Of a stretch of 64,000 nt of DNA, positions 26,508 to 35,935 are shown in pieces; position 1 is the stretch's first letter; each line of letters begins with the position of its first letter. A model generated the notes under the pieces. It searched no databases and was not told the DNA's origin. It saw only the letters and a list, made by a program, of their open reading frames with translations. Both the position numbers and the translations under genes were made by a program. The DNA comes from Legionella oakridgensis ATCC 33761 = DSM 21215 (GTDB taxonomy: Bacteria; Pseudomonadota; Gammaproteobacteria; Legionellales; Legionellaceae): positions 248,001 through 312,000 of the forward strand of contig NZ_CP004006.1 of the NCBI RefSeq assembly GCF_000512355.1. Direction: 5' to 3'.

Positions 26508-27881
26508 ATGTCAATGAGTAAAAAAGACGCTGCCATGTTAAGTGCTGAAGAGAAATTGGCTTTAGGCATACAAGATGAGGATGTTCTTGCGTTGTTATCA
26601 ATAGGGACATTGTCTGAGAAAATAAAATTACTTCAAGAGGGAGCTAAGGGCGAAACTCCGTCTGAAAACTCGGTCTGGCTTTCCATTATTAAGAGGCTCC
26701 CGTTTATAACGGATCTGGTTAGCCGCATCAATAAGGGTGGAAATGTTGTGACTCAGTTAATTACTTTAAAAAAAGGAGTCACAGCAGCACTTAGCACGGC
26801 TGGAACTGCCATTCATGGCATTGGTATAGGGGTGGCTGCGATTGACTTTTTGCGTATTCCCGGTGTTTATATCGCCTCTGCTATTGCTGGCCAAAGACCT
26901 CCGCTGACTTTGTCTAAAGCCGGTAAATTTACTTATTCCAGCGTCATTTTAGCCTTAGCTGTGATGGTCATAGCTTTTCCTCCGGCTGCACCTTTTATTG
27001 GTATAGCCGCTGCTGCCTTAGGAATGGGGGCAAGTGTGTTTACTATGGCCAAGTTAAGTTATGACCGGAGACAAACCAAGAAAAAATTAGTTCCGATTAA
27101 AGAAGAAATAGAGAATATCAATAAAGAGCTAGATGCTGTAGCTCAAGAAGCTCAGCACCTAGAAGACAAGCTTGAGCGCTTGAATAAAGGTGAAATTTTA
27201 GACATAAATAAAAACGCCTTAGAGAGTCGCTTGGCCGAGATTAAAGAAGAATCTTATGAAAAATTAAAAATTTTAAATGCGTTAAATACGACCAAGTTGC
27301 AATACGAGGCCAAGTTAAAAAAGATGGGGGCGACTGCCTTTATGGATAAAGGGGTTGCCATTGGTTTAGGTTTATTAGCGCTCGCTGGCGCAGTGGTTGT
27401 TCTGTTTTTCCCCCCTGCAGGTCTTGCTATGATGGGTGCGGCATTAGCAGGAGGTATTAGTTATATGGTGGGACGAGCCGTTTTTCCTTATGCAAAAAAA
27501 CTGGCGACTTATCTTAGGAGTAAGGAAAAGAAAAAAGACCAAACTAATTTTATCGTAGTGGATGAAGATAAGGATAAGGAAGAAGATAACTTTTTCATGG
27601 ATGAAATAGTGTGTATCAGGCATCCTGGTTTTGGTATTCTTAAAGGTCAAGAGACGAATGCAAACGCATCAAAGAGACTTGAAATTCAAGAAGATGCGCA
27701 AAGATTGATGGCAGTGGTTCGTGAATTTCCTGTCATCGATGAAGGATTGGAAAATTCTCATAAACAGGTGGAACAAAGCAAGTTTGGATTTTCGCCTGTA
27801 AAAGTGGTGCAGAGTGAAGAAGAGGAGTCAGAGATTGAGCGAGAAGGCACAGAAGATAGTAAAGATAAAAGAAAAAAATAG
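26508..27881 (+). CDS. Double membrane-hairpin, coiled-coil protein with acidic tail (effector-like)
   Basis: A 457-residue protein with no family I recognise. Hydrophobic Gly/Ala-rich segments lie at about 95-127, 143-183 and 283-323; the last two each contain a 'FPPA' turn ('VIAFPPAAPFIGIAAAALG', 'VLFFPPAGLAMMGAALAGG') and look like paired membrane hairpins. Between them is a charged coiled coil (about 190-275). The C-terminal 120 residues are highly acidic/basic and end 'SEEEESEIEREGTEDSKDKR', an E-rich tail like many Dot/Icm substrates. The two similar hairpins suggest internal duplication. Proposed location: host or bacterial membrane. Effector status is inference. Confidence 0.65.
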   Translation: MSMSKKDAAMLSAEEKLALGIQDEDVLALLSIGTLSEKIKLLQEGAKGETPSENSVWLSIIKRLPFITDLVSRINKGGNVVTQLITLKKGVTAALSTAGTAIHGIGIGVAAIDFLRIPGVYIASAIAGQRPPLTLSKAGKFTYSSVILALAVMVIAFPPAAPFIGIAAAALGMGASVFTMAKLSYDRRQTKKKLVPIKEEIENINKELDAVAQEAQHLEDKLERLNKGEILDINKNALESRLAEIKEESYEKLKILNALNTTKLQYEAKLKKMGATAFMDKGVAIGLGLLALAGAVVVLFFPPAGLAMMGAALAGGISYMVGRAVFPYAKKLATYLRSKEKKKDQTNFIVVDEDKDKEEDNFFMDEIVCIRHPGFGILKGQETNANASKRLEIQEDAQRLMAVVREFPVIDEGLENSHKQVEQSKFGFSPVKVVQSEEEESEIEREGTEDSKDKRKK

Positions 27882-28124
27882 ATGAAAATCTATGGAGATG
27901 AAGACGAAGGAGTAGGTGAAGAAAGTATATTGTATATCTTATTGCAATTGCCGGTGCTCTGTTACAAAGATAGTCCGTCCGTTATAGGGTGTCCATCGGA
28001 GAAAAGCTTGGATCTGCTTAGGTAACAGTCATTGCGTGATATAGATTTAACTGCAATATGATTAATAATGAATTAAAATAGCATTCATCGATTTGTTTCG
28101 TTAGCTAAAGATTTAAGGCTTAAG

Positions 28125-29153
28125 ATGAAGATATTTAATGCAATGTTTTCCAAAGTTAATGGTGGGTTAGAGCAAGTGTTTTTGAATTATATTCCCGCTT
28201 TATGTTCACAAGGAAATCAGGTCATCCCAATTATTCATCCTAAAGCTCAAATAAAAGATGCTTGTCCCAAAGAAAATCTCATCACCATTCACAATTATAA
28301 CCAGCATGATCTTATTGCTATTTTCAAATTGCGAAAGCTGATTAAAGCGTATAAACCAAATTGTATTATTACACACAGTTATCGAGCCGCTTATTTATTC
28401 AAAAAAACCAGGACTAGCGTTCCTAAAATTGCAGTATGCCATGTTAAAGGCCATTATGATTTTGGATCGGATGCCATTATTGCCATTACAGAGCAAATGC
28501 GTGAGGACATTATTAATTCTGGAATACCGGAACATACTGTATTTACGGTACCTAATATGGTTCACATTCCCGAGCATTCAGTTTATAGGGAACCTAAAGA
28601 AACAGAGATTCCTGTTATTGGCGTATGTGCACGATTTACAGCGATTAAAGGAGTTGATGTATTTATTGAGGCACTGGCTGAGCTGAAAAAAAGAAACATA
28701 GCCTTTAAAGCAAAAATCGCTGGAGATGGACCAGAAAAAGACAACTATATGAAATTAATTCATAGCCATGGTTTGGAAAATGAGGTGATTTTATTAGGGT
28801 GGATTGAAAACAGAAATGCATTTTATCAAGATATTGACTTATTTTGTTTACCTTCGCGCGAGGAAGCGTTTGGTTTAGTCATTTTAGAGAGCATGCTCCA
28901 TTCATTGCCCATGGTTCTTTCTCAATTATCTGGCCCCATGGAAATTATAGGCAATTCAGACAGCGCACTATTCGTTCCCTCAGGAGATCCTGTGCGCATG
29001 GCGGATGGATTAGAGCGCATCATAAAGGACAAAAAACTCGCCAAAGAACTGGGGTATAAGGCATTTCAACGGGTGCAAAAATATTCCAGCGGTAACGTAG
29101 CCCCCATTCTTCAGAGTGTCTTAGACAAGGTTTGCAGGAATTATCAGAAATAA
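28125..29153 (+). CDS. Glycosyltransferase, GT4 family (GT-B fold)
   Basis: A 342-residue enzyme. The N-terminal domain starts 'MKIFNAMFSKVNGGLEQVFL', with the Gly-rich acceptor-binding loop. The C-terminal domain has 'VIGVCARFTAIKGVDVFIEA' and 'AKIAGDGPEKDNY', and the donor-binding motif 'CLPSREEAFGLVILESM' (E-x7-E). Such enzymes add a sugar from a nucleotide donor, usually in lipopolysaccharide or capsule synthesis. It stands without other polysaccharide genes; the acceptor is unknown. Confidence 0.88.
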   Translation: MKIFNAMFSKVNGGLEQVFLNYIPALCSQGNQVIPIIHPKAQIKDACPKENLITIHNYNQHDLIAIFKLRKLIKAYKPNCIITHSYRAAYLFKKTRTSVPKIAVCHVKGHYDFGSDAIIAITEQMREDIINSGIPEHTVFTVPNMVHIPEHSVYREPKETEIPVIGVCARFTAIKGVDVFIEALAELKKRNIAFKAKIAGDGPEKDNYMKLIHSHGLENEVILLGWIENRNAFYQDIDLFCLPSREEAFGLVILESMLHSLPMVLSQLSGPMEIIGNSDSALFVPSGDPVRMADGLERIIKDKKLAKELGYKAFQRVQKYSSGNVAPILQSVLDKVCRNYQK

Positions 29154-29390
29154 ACGCAGCAAACTCATGAGTATTGTCACCCTTTAATCACATCGTTTGA
29201 TAAATCAATTTGAATTTTTGGTAAAATTTGTGCTACTGTGATAGACAATATTTTTATCAATTAAGGCAAGGAGGTCTCAAGATATCCATTGGATCACCAA
29301 TTCTTACGGTAAATTTTTAGGCTTTATGGAAGAAAACTCTGGATGCGTTTGATGGGCACTGCCACATACTGGCAATTCTAGGAGAAAACC

Positions 29391-29789
29391 ATGATGCGAA
29401 TGTTTGGGATTGGTAGAAACCCCACAGCAATTTTATTACGTACGAACGTTTCTTTAACTTCTTTGTCGCGTCTTTCCAAGATGCCCGTAGTGGTTGAAGC
29501 AAAAACCCCCACGGGCGTTTTTGAACATAGGGCATTCACCACAAGCATTACTCAAGTACCAAGTCCGCAATTTTTTGAAAAATTAAAAGCTGAGGAACAC
29601 CGACAATTCACCCGAAAAAAACGTGCGCGGTTTGATTACAGCGACAATCACAGTGCAGCCCTTGCACTGCCTTATTCTCAGCAAGAATTGGAACGAAAGC
29701 AAGATGATCAACAGGCGCTTCTTGCCATGTCTAAAAAAAATGTGATTGAACATGCTAATCGTCGAGTTGATTTATTTTTTATACGCTAA
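29391..29789 (+). CDS. Hypothetical protein
   Basis: A 132-residue basic protein without recognised domain, signal peptide or membrane segment. A strong ribosome-binding site (AGGAGAAAACC) precedes the ATG at 29391; a second ATG follows at once. It contains a cluster of basic residues ('FTRKKRARFDYS') and Gln/Glu-rich helix ('QQELERKQDDQQALLAM'). Its stop overlaps by four bases the end of a possible small gene on the opposite strand. Confidence 0.55.
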   Translation: MMRMFGIGRNPTAILLRTNVSLTSLSRLSKMPVVVEAKTPTGVFEHRAFTTSITQVPSPQFFEKLKAEEHRQFTRKKRARFDYSDNHSAALALPYSQQELERKQDDQQALLAMSKKNVIEHANRRVDLFFIR

Positions 29790-29980
29790 TTGCCTACTAT
29801 AAGACTGGCATTGTGCCAACGAGTGGCCACACAAACCTTCAGCATGGTAAGGGACGCCATGCCAGCACCCAGAGAACGATAACCGAAGCTTGCCATAGCA
29901 GCCTTATCCCTTCCTTGCTGGATAAGACCATTTATGAGAGGGGTGGAAAAAGACGAAAGAGCTTGATTTGCAACACTCAT
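29786..29980 (-). CDS. Possible small protein on the opposite strand
   Basis: A 64-residue frame that exactly fills the gap between two + strand genes. It reads 'NQALSSFSTPLINGLIQQGR' and 'YRSLGAGMASLTMLKV', a plausible helical protein, and begins with ATG. No good ribosome-binding site is seen. A + strand frame overlaps it with poorer-looking sequence, which is why I begin the next gene at 29984. Function unknown. Confidence 0.3.
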   Translation of the reverse strand: MSVANQALSSFSTPLINGLIQQGRDKAAMASFGYRSLGAGMASLTMLKVCVATRWHNASLIVGN

Positions 29981-29983
29981 TTT

Positions 29984-30472
29984 ATGGATAGTTTAAATTC
30001 AACGGTTGAGCTGCCTTCCTTTGTAAATGATTTTGATGATCTGTTGGAAAGTGCTTGCCGGGAAAGTTGTTTAAAAATCTTGGATGATGTATCCGTAGGA
30101 ATAATAAATCCAATAGAAGGATTGAGCGCCTTTCTTAACATGATGCAGAATATTTTAAACAATTTTAAGCGTCAGGCTGAACGTGAAAATCATTCGGCAG
30201 TAACAAGACATTCGTTACTCGGGTCACGGGGCATTAATTTAAAAATGATTGATCTGGTCATGCATGGTACTTTATCCACGACCTTTTCAACGGAAACCAA
30301 GGCGGCTTCTGATGATTATATTCAATTGATGCTTAGAATCACGCCTGAAGAAAAAGCATTGTGTGTAACAGACAAAAGGATGGAAGATCAATTGTATTTG
30401 GAGAAAATCACAGTAATTCAGGACGAAATCTTGCAAGCGAAGAGTATGCGCAGTTCTCCGGCCGGGACATAG
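29984..30472 (+). CDS. Hypothetical helical protein
   Basis: A 162-residue soluble protein starting 'MDSLNSTVELPSFVNDFDDL'. The frame is open further upstream to 29813, but that part ('HTNLQHGKGRHASTQRTITE') looks non-coding and lies opposite another possible gene, so the ATG at 29984 is preferred. Predominantly helical and acidic in its first half; no motif recognised. Ends '...SSPAGT'. Confidence 0.5.
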   Translation: MDSLNSTVELPSFVNDFDDLLESACRESCLKILDDVSVGIINPIEGLSAFLNMMQNILNNFKRQAERENHSAVTRHSLLGSRGINLKMIDLVMHGTLSTTFSTETKAASDDYIQLMLRITPEEKALCVTDKRMEDQLYLEKITVIQDEILQAKSMRSSPAGT

Positions 30473-30673
30473 TCCATTGAGATAAATCATCTAATTTATT
30501 TATTATCGGAAGTGCAAGATTCCGATGGATTTGATTGCCAGCACCAAAGGAGGTTGACCTTTGTTGTAATGTATCATGCTAATAAAATGTTTAAGACTGA
30601 CTATAATTTTTAGTTCATGATGATGTTTTGTCTATAAACGTATCATTAAATTTGAAAGTTAAAGGAATGAACC

Positions 30674-31228
30674 ATGATTAAAATAGGCATTATCATTGGC
30701 AGTACTCGGCCAAACCGGGTTGGAGAGGCCGTTGCAAAATGGGTGTATGAACAGGCACAAAAGCGGCAAGACGCACATTTTGAATTAATTGATTTGCGCG
30801 ACTATGACTTGCCTTTGCTGGATGAAGGAATACCTCCTTCGTTAGGAAAATACAGTAAAGAGCATACAAAAACATGGGCTAAGAAAATCGCAGGATTGGA
30901 TGCGTATGTTTTTGTAACACCTGAATATAATCATGGCACATCAGGTGCTTTAAAGAATGCCATCGATTTTCTTTATAAGGAATGGAATAACAAGGTGGCC
31001 GGTTTTGTTGGTTATGGCAGCGCCGGTGGTGTGCGTGCGGTGGAGCACTTACGTCTGGTAATGGCTGAGCTGCAAATCGCAGATGTATGTGCGCAAGTTG
31101 CACTATCTTTATATACTGACTTTGAAAATTTTAGCGTCTTTAAACCAGCCGAGCATCATCTAAATTCATTAAAGTCTTTATTTGACCAAGTGATTGCTTG
31201 GGGGAATGCGATGAAAACATTGCGTTAA
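30674..31228 (+). CDS. NADPH-dependent FMN reductase-like flavoprotein
   Basis: A 184-residue flavodoxin-fold protein. 'IGIIIGSTRPNRVGEAVAKW' is the FMN-phosphate-binding loop (GSTR-x-x-R) and 'VFVTPEYNHGTSGALKNAID' the second flavin-binding motif (P-E-Y-N) of the chromate/azo-reductase-like NADPH:FMN reductases. 'VGYGSAGGVRAVEHLR' is the third. It would transfer electrons from NADPH to quinones or other acceptors in the cytoplasm. The GGA of 'AAAGGAATGAACC' serves as ribosome site. It may be cotranscribed with the PLP-enzyme gene 63 bases downstream. Confidence 0.9.
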   Translation: MIKIGIIIGSTRPNRVGEAVAKWVYEQAQKRQDAHFELIDLRDYDLPLLDEGIPPSLGKYSKEHTKTWAKKIAGLDAYVFVTPEYNHGTSGALKNAIDFLYKEWNNKVAGFVGYGSAGGVRAVEHLRLVMAELQIADVCAQVALSLYTDFENFSVFKPAEHHLNSLKSLFDQVIAWGNAMKTLR

Positions 31229-31291
31229 GACATTAAGGCAGTAATGATATAATGATATCTGCTGCCGCCAATTTGTCTTCATTGAGCAAAC

Positions 31292-32422
31292 ATGAATCAA
31301 AAACCTGAAATAGGATTGCATAAGTACGATCTGGATACGCCGTGCCTCGTTATCGATGTAGATGCTTTGCAAGATAATTTAAACGTCATGCAACAGCATG
31401 GTTTGCATCATCATGTGAATATTAGACCACATGCAAAAACCCATAAATGTTCGCAATTGGCGAAGTTACAGATGCAATTTGGTGCCATAGGAATTTGTGC
31501 CACCAAGATCTCTGAAGCGGAAGTTTTGGTGAGTCATGGAGTCATGGATGTGCTTATTACTTCGCCCATTATAACCAAACAAAAGCTTAAAAAACTTGCT
31601 CATTTACTGCTTGCGGCTCCGCAATTACTTGTTGTTACTGATAACATAAACAATGTTTTTGATTTAAATCAGATTGGTGAATCAATCAGGCAATCGGTTC
31701 GTGTTTTAGTGGATATTGACCCTGGCATTGGGCGGACAGGGATTAATCCCGCACAAGCGTTGGAATTGGCCATGGCCATTGACCAATGTCCATGGTTAAC
31801 TTTACAAGGCATTCAATGTTATGCTGGCAATTTGCAACACATCTTGTCTTATGAGGAGCGCAGGAAAAAATCAATAGCAGTGATGCGTATGGCTGCGCAG
31901 GTACTCAATCTATTCCGGGAGCATCATTTGCAATGCTCTATTCTGACAGGATCAGGAACGGGAACGTATGACATCGACGTTGCAGTGCCTGAAGTCACTG
32001 AAATTCAACCGGGTTCCTATGCTGTGATGGATGTTGAGTATTATGCGATTGGCTCAAAACATAATGCCACTGCTTTTCCTGTTTTTAAGCATGCGATGAC
32101 GCTTCTTACCTCAGTCATTAGCAGTAATCGGCAAGAGCATGTTACGGTTGATGCCGGAACAAAAAGTGTGTACGTTGATTCATCTCATAAACCACAAATC
32201 ATAAACTTTAAAAATCTTCAATACGATTGGGGTGGCTTTGGCGATGAGCATGGCAAAGTCACGGCGATTGATCATGCCAATTTGCCCAGACAAGGTGAGG
32301 TTTTGGAATTGATTGTTCCCCACTGTGATCCAACCATTAATTTATTCGATAAATTTTACATTACAAAACAGGACGTTGTTATTGATGTATGGAATATTGA
32401 TATGAGAGGGAAAGCACAGTAG
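31292..32422 (+). CDS. PLP-dependent D-threonine aldolase / D-serine dehydratase-like enzyme
   Basis: A 376-residue fold-type III PLP enzyme. 'LDTPCLVIDVDALQDNL' opens the alanine-racemase-like barrel; 'NIRPHAKTHKC' contains the Lys that binds PLP; 'VDIDPGIGRTGI' and 'GSGTGTYDID' line the cofactor phosphate site. The C-terminal barrel carries the metal-site 'VPHCDPTINLFD' (His and Cys) of the DSD1/D-threonine-aldolase group. It would act on D-3-hydroxy amino acids. It follows the FMN reductase gene in the same direction. Confidence 0.87.
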   Translation: MNQKPEIGLHKYDLDTPCLVIDVDALQDNLNVMQQHGLHHHVNIRPHAKTHKCSQLAKLQMQFGAIGICATKISEAEVLVSHGVMDVLITSPIITKQKLKKLAHLLLAAPQLLVVTDNINNVFDLNQIGESIRQSVRVLVDIDPGIGRTGINPAQALELAMAIDQCPWLTLQGIQCYAGNLQHILSYEERRKKSIAVMRMAAQVLNLFREHHLQCSILTGSGTGTYDIDVAVPEVTEIQPGSYAVMDVEYYAIGSKHNATAFPVFKHAMTLLTSVISSNRQEHVTVDAGTKSVYVDSSHKPQIINFKNLQYDWGGFGDEHGKVTAIDHANLPRQGEVLELIVPHCDPTINLFDKFYITKQDVVIDVWNIDMRGKAQ

Positions 32423-32452
32423 TGCGTTTCCCTTGTTTAAAAAAGGATTGAA

Positions 32453-33082
32453 TCATTTTATTTGTTTAATATGAATATTTTGATTATCGGTGGAAACAAA
32501 CACGATTTTCCAATCGTGTGGTTTGATTTCATAGGCCGTTGGCCAAAAGTTTCCTACGGCAATAGTCACCAAACGGTCTGTATCATTGTAAGCGAAAAAA
32601 TAACCCCCGTCTGAATTTGCAGCCATGTTGGTTTTTAAAGCGTCTGACGTTGGCGATTGTTGATAAGCAAGGCATTGCTCCACTTCATAAGGAGTTTCCA
32701 AGGCATTGCTTAATACAAAGCGATTGTATTTTTCTGTATCTTCTTTTTCGATCAAGACACGAAAAGTCAGTTGATTTTGGCCTGTTTGTAAATAGCTTGT
32801 ATTACCAGGAAGGGGATGGCCGTTTAATTCAACGTTTCCATAAGAGCTCGAGGCAAGCAGGCGTGGCTCGAATAATAATTTAACATTAACATGTTCAAAA
32901 TTATTGATACGGCAAGTTATTTTATAAAGAACGTTGATTTGCAACGTATCTAAAGAAACATTGTAGGCTATTTTTTGAGATTCTGAAGTGATGGCTAAAG
33001 GTAATTCGATTGAATTTTTTGCATATGCGTATAAAGGCATCACGGCTAAAAGCAAGGCAGGCCATTTTTTTCCATAAAACAA
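32453..33082 (-). CDS. Secreted hypothetical protein
   Basis: A 209-residue protein with a signal peptide ('WPALLLAVMPLYAYAK'). The mature domain is beta-rich, with two Cys ('ITCRINNFE' and 'VEQCLAYQQ') that could pair. No catalytic motif or family recognised. It may be periplasmic or exported by the Lsp type II system, but nothing in the sequence decides this. Confidence 0.6.
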   Translation of the reverse strand: MFYGKKWPALLLAVMPLYAYAKNSIELPLAITSESQKIAYNVSLDTLQINVLYKITCRINNFEHVNVKLLFEPRLLASSSYGNVELNGHPLPGNTSYLQTGQNQLTFRVLIEKEDTEKYNRFVLSNALETPYEVEQCLAYQQSPTSDALKTNMAANSDGGYFFAYNDTDRLVTIAVGNFWPTAYEIKPHDWKIVFVSTDNQNIHIKQIK

Positions 33083-33261
33083 TCCAAATAATACTCAAAT
33101 TCACTGCTATTTAAACATGAGGGGTGGTTTGAATCAATTAAATAGATTGGAAGATAAGATTTTACACTGTCGAAAAGGTTAAATAATATTTAATATGTAA
33201 TTATTTTTACCATTATGGTACAATGCGTAAGTTTTTTTGAAAAATGGCTAGAGGATTTTAA

Positions 33262-34389
33262 ATGTTTGATCTTATTCAATTATGGAAAAATACAACCTTG
33301 CAAACCGTCAGCGCAGAGCCTTCCCCTGCCTCTTATGCGCCAGATATCAAGCCTGCAGCAATCAATTTTGATGCACATACCACGCAGTCAAGTTTTGAAT
33401 TTAAAATACCTCCTCACGTTATTTTTGTAAAAAATATTAAAACATTAGAGTCCGCTGATTTTTATGAGAATTTGCCAGAGATACCCTTGACCAGAGAAGA
33501 GGAAGAAGCTCGTTTGAAAGTGGTTGAGGAGCAACAAGCGCGAAATCCACGTTTTTATGATGGGAAACAAATGATTATCACGGGAGTGGTTTATGACGAG
33601 AGTTCCAATACCCTATACATGGAAGCTAAAAAAGTTCCATATTCATTTATTGTCACTCTTAGTAATAAAAAATTTCCTGAAGGCAGTGCTTTATATGAAC
33701 TCAACTTTTTTAAAACGGGAGTGCTTGCGCCACTCATAACGCGTAATGGTATGTCTATCTTATTACAAAGGGCTGCACTTGGATTGTATTCTGTTCCCGG
33801 TGGTTTCCTTGAATCTCACGGCGATGAAAAAAGACTCAACTTTGATGATGGTCGAAATTTGGTTTCTGAAACAGCAATGATTGAAATAAGCGAGGAAATT
33901 GCTGGTATTAAGGATACAAAAGACTTGCGTTTTCAATACTCCACGCCACAAATTACCTCCATCTCATTTCGAAAAACGGATACTAGTCCTGTAGGAACGG
34001 TTGAATTTGTTGCCCCTTCCTACGCAGATTGTCATAGCAGTTATTTACAACACGTTTTTTTGCATAATTTAGCTCAAGATGCTCATGAGCATACTTCGCA
34101 ACATGAATTGATTCCTTTGGATTCTCGAGAACGAGAAGGGCTTCTGGCAAAATTATTAACGGGTCCAGTTAGACTGCCAGGAGCTAGCTTGTATTTACCT
34201 GTGGCATTAAGTTTAACTCAACTTGAAAACCAAGAGTCCATGATGCCTTTACCAAGAGCAATCCCCTACAGTTCTTCGGTTGCTTGGCCCATGAGTATTT
34301 TTACAGCAAAACCGGCAAAGCCTTTAGCTATCCTTGATAAGGAATCAGATGGTGAAGAGGAGCGACTGGGATTTAATTTAATCTCCTAA
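33262..34389 (+). CDS. Nudix-like domain protein with a long insert (effector-like)
   Basis: A 375-residue protein lacking a signal peptide. Central residues read 'LYSVPGGFLESHGDEK', a long insert, then 'SETAMIEISEEIAGI'. This matches the two ends of the Nudix box (G-x5-E ... R-E-x-x-E-E-x-G), with the metal-binding Glu pair kept and about 15 extra residues between. The N-terminal ~110 residues and C-terminal ~100 residues are not part of a Nudix enzyme; the tail ends acidic ('KESDGEEERLGF'). Nudix enzymes hydrolyse nucleoside-diphosphate derivatives. The insert may alter or abolish activity. An intrinsic terminator follows. Confidence 0.55.
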   Translation: MFDLIQLWKNTTLQTVSAEPSPASYAPDIKPAAINFDAHTTQSSFEFKIPPHVIFVKNIKTLESADFYENLPEIPLTREEEEARLKVVEEQQARNPRFYDGKQMIITGVVYDESSNTLYMEAKKVPYSFIVTLSNKKFPEGSALYELNFFKTGVLAPLITRNGMSILLQRAALGLYSVPGGFLESHGDEKRLNFDDGRNLVSETAMIEISEEIAGIKDTKDLRFQYSTPQITSISFRKTDTSPVGTVEFVAPSYADCHSSYLQHVFLHNLAQDAHEHTSQHELIPLDSREREGLLAKLLTGPVRLPGASLYLPVALSLTQLENQESMMPLPRAIPYSSSVAWPMSIFTAKPAKPLAILDKESDGEEERLGFNLIS

Positions 34390-34414
34390 CTAAATTAGGA
34401 GATAGTGACACAAG

Positions 34415-34446
34415 AAATAGCTGCAGGATGGCTTGCAGCTATTTTT
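34415..34446 (+). terminator. Intrinsic terminator after Nudix-like gene
   Basis: Perfect 11-bp stem AAATAGCTGCA (34415-34425) / TGCAGCTATTT (34434-34444) around an 8-base loop, followed by T. The A-rich left side could also let it stop transcription from the other direction. Confidence 0.8.
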
Positions 34447-34450
34447 ATAG

Positions 34451-34935
34451 CTAATTCAAAGTTATCTGCGAAGAAGTTTTAAATACGCTTGCTTTTTTGT
34501 GGCTTTTCGTTTTTGGCGGTGGCAGCTCGGCTGAAGATATCTTAATCAGTCGAGATAACCACTCCTGATCGTCCCATTGTTCGCCAGAAATGAAGAGAGA
34601 AGGCTTGGCTCCAGGATAAGAGATGCTTTCTGTGTAATTTCCTATATAGGCTAAAAATAAATTGTGATTCTCGTTCTGGTGAAATAGTAATGCCGCCGAT
34701 AGCAAGATCTATTTCTCCCCGTTGTAATGCCTCGAACAAGGTTGCATACGTCATTGGATGAAATTCGCATTTTTCAGCCATCCATTGCGCAAATGGCATG
34801 CATTAAATCAACATCAAAACCAGTTTCTTGTGACATAATGAATGGGGGATTAAAGAAAATATTACCTATTTTTAGCGCACATGTGGCGCTTATTTGCATG
34901 AGGAATAATAAAACAGCAACCATCCATTTCATCAT
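34451..34935 (-). pseudogene. Remnant of an extracellular solute-binding protein (SBP family 3)
   Basis: Starting at ATG 34935 the frame encodes a signal peptide ('WMVAVLLFLMQISATCA') and 'IGNIFFNPPFIMSQETGFDV', the ligand-domain start of an amino-acid-binding protein. A frameshift near 34800 leads to 'FEALQRGEIDLAIGGITISP', the conserved family-3 stretch. Another near 34680 leads to 'YIGNYTESISYPGAKPSLFI'. The total (~160 residues) is short of the usual ~230. Three frames are needed, so the gene is dead. Confidence 0.75.
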
Positions 34936-35129
34936 AATGTCCGCAGGCAGTTAATGATATAACCATTACTTTTATTATCGACCGGCTATTAATAAACTAC
35001 AATTAAGCCCTATCGGAAAAGGTCCCTAATGAACTAACCATGCTACGGTTTGAGACCTTTAAGACAGGAAAAAATTTGTTATAAATCAGTCGCTTTGCTA
35101 GAAGCTCATTATTGAGCATAGGAAACCTC

Positions 35130-35813
35130 ATGTATTTCAAAAGAATAAGCGTTTTGCTTTTCGGTATTTTAAGTGTTTTGGCACAAGAAATTCTCTCAGC
35201 TCAGGCAAATGATGAATCCATGTTGTCCAGTTCTTTTTCTCCACTGCAACGATTGACAAGGTTGCACGCGGTTAACATTAGCCAAGAACAATTACCCAAA
35301 CCGTATGATTTCTTACTCACGCAGCCACTCATGACACCTGGGTTGGAGCATTATTATCAGCGCACGGGAAAAATTAAGATAATAAAGGTTGTTCGTGACA
35401 GGGAAAATAACACCTATTCGCGTGTCATTACGATGGTAATGGACAGCGACAAACAACGAAATAATGCAACGATAGCAGAACGACGTAAAGAAGCAATGAC
35501 TGTTGAGCTTGCATTGATTACCATCAATTTCAATGAATTATCCGAAAAAATTATTGCAGCCATTCTCACAAGTAACGTGCCTTTTGGCACACTCTTACTA
35601 AAAAATAACATTCCGGTTTATGATAGCGACCGACAATATTTTACCATTCGTTGTGATGAATACCTTATGAAATGGCTTCATTGTAAACTTGGTAGTCGCC
35701 TTTATGGCCGCACTCATTTATTAAGAAAAAAAGAGAATGATGCCTGGATCGCAAGCGTTATGGAGATTTTGCCTTGTTTACAAGGCAGCGGATGGGGTAA
35801 AAGATGTCATTAA
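35130..35813 (+). CDS. Secreted chorismate-lyase (UbiC/DUF98)-like protein
   Basis: A 227-residue protein with an N-terminal signal peptide ('ISVLLFGILSVLAQEILSAQ'). The ATG at 35130 is preceded by AGGAAACCTC, a good ribosome site, and is preferred to the upstream in-frame start at 35112. The C-terminal half resembles the chorismate pyruvate-lyase fold: 'LTSNVPFGTLLLKNNIPVYD', 'YFTIRCDE', 'GSRLYGRTHLLRKKENDAWI', 'VMEILP'. Cytosolic UbiC cleaves chorismate to 4-hydroxybenzoate; an exported version would need another substrate. Fold assignment is moderate, function unknown. Confidence 0.5.
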   Translation: MYFKRISVLLFGILSVLAQEILSAQANDESMLSSSFSPLQRLTRLHAVNISQEQLPKPYDFLLTQPLMTPGLEHYYQRTGKIKIIKVVRDRENNTYSRVITMVMDSDKQRNNATIAERRKEAMTVELALITINFNELSEKIIAAILTSNVPFGTLLLKNNIPVYDSDRQYFTIRCDEYLMKWLHCKLGSRLYGRTHLLRKKENDAWIASVMEILPCLQGSGWGKRCH

Positions 35814-35935
35814 AGGAAGCAATGGTATGCCTTATAACATAATAGCAGGGTATAAAATGCCCTATCATTTCTGATTCTATGGGTAATCACATAGATAGAA
35901 TGAAGGCGATTACCCATATAGGATGTTCCAATGTA

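Noticed and set aside
27882-28025. 47-codon frame directly after the hairpin/coiled-coil protein gene
   Set aside because: No ribosome site of its own and no family; it could be a frameshifted tail of the upstream gene, but nothing supports that clearly.
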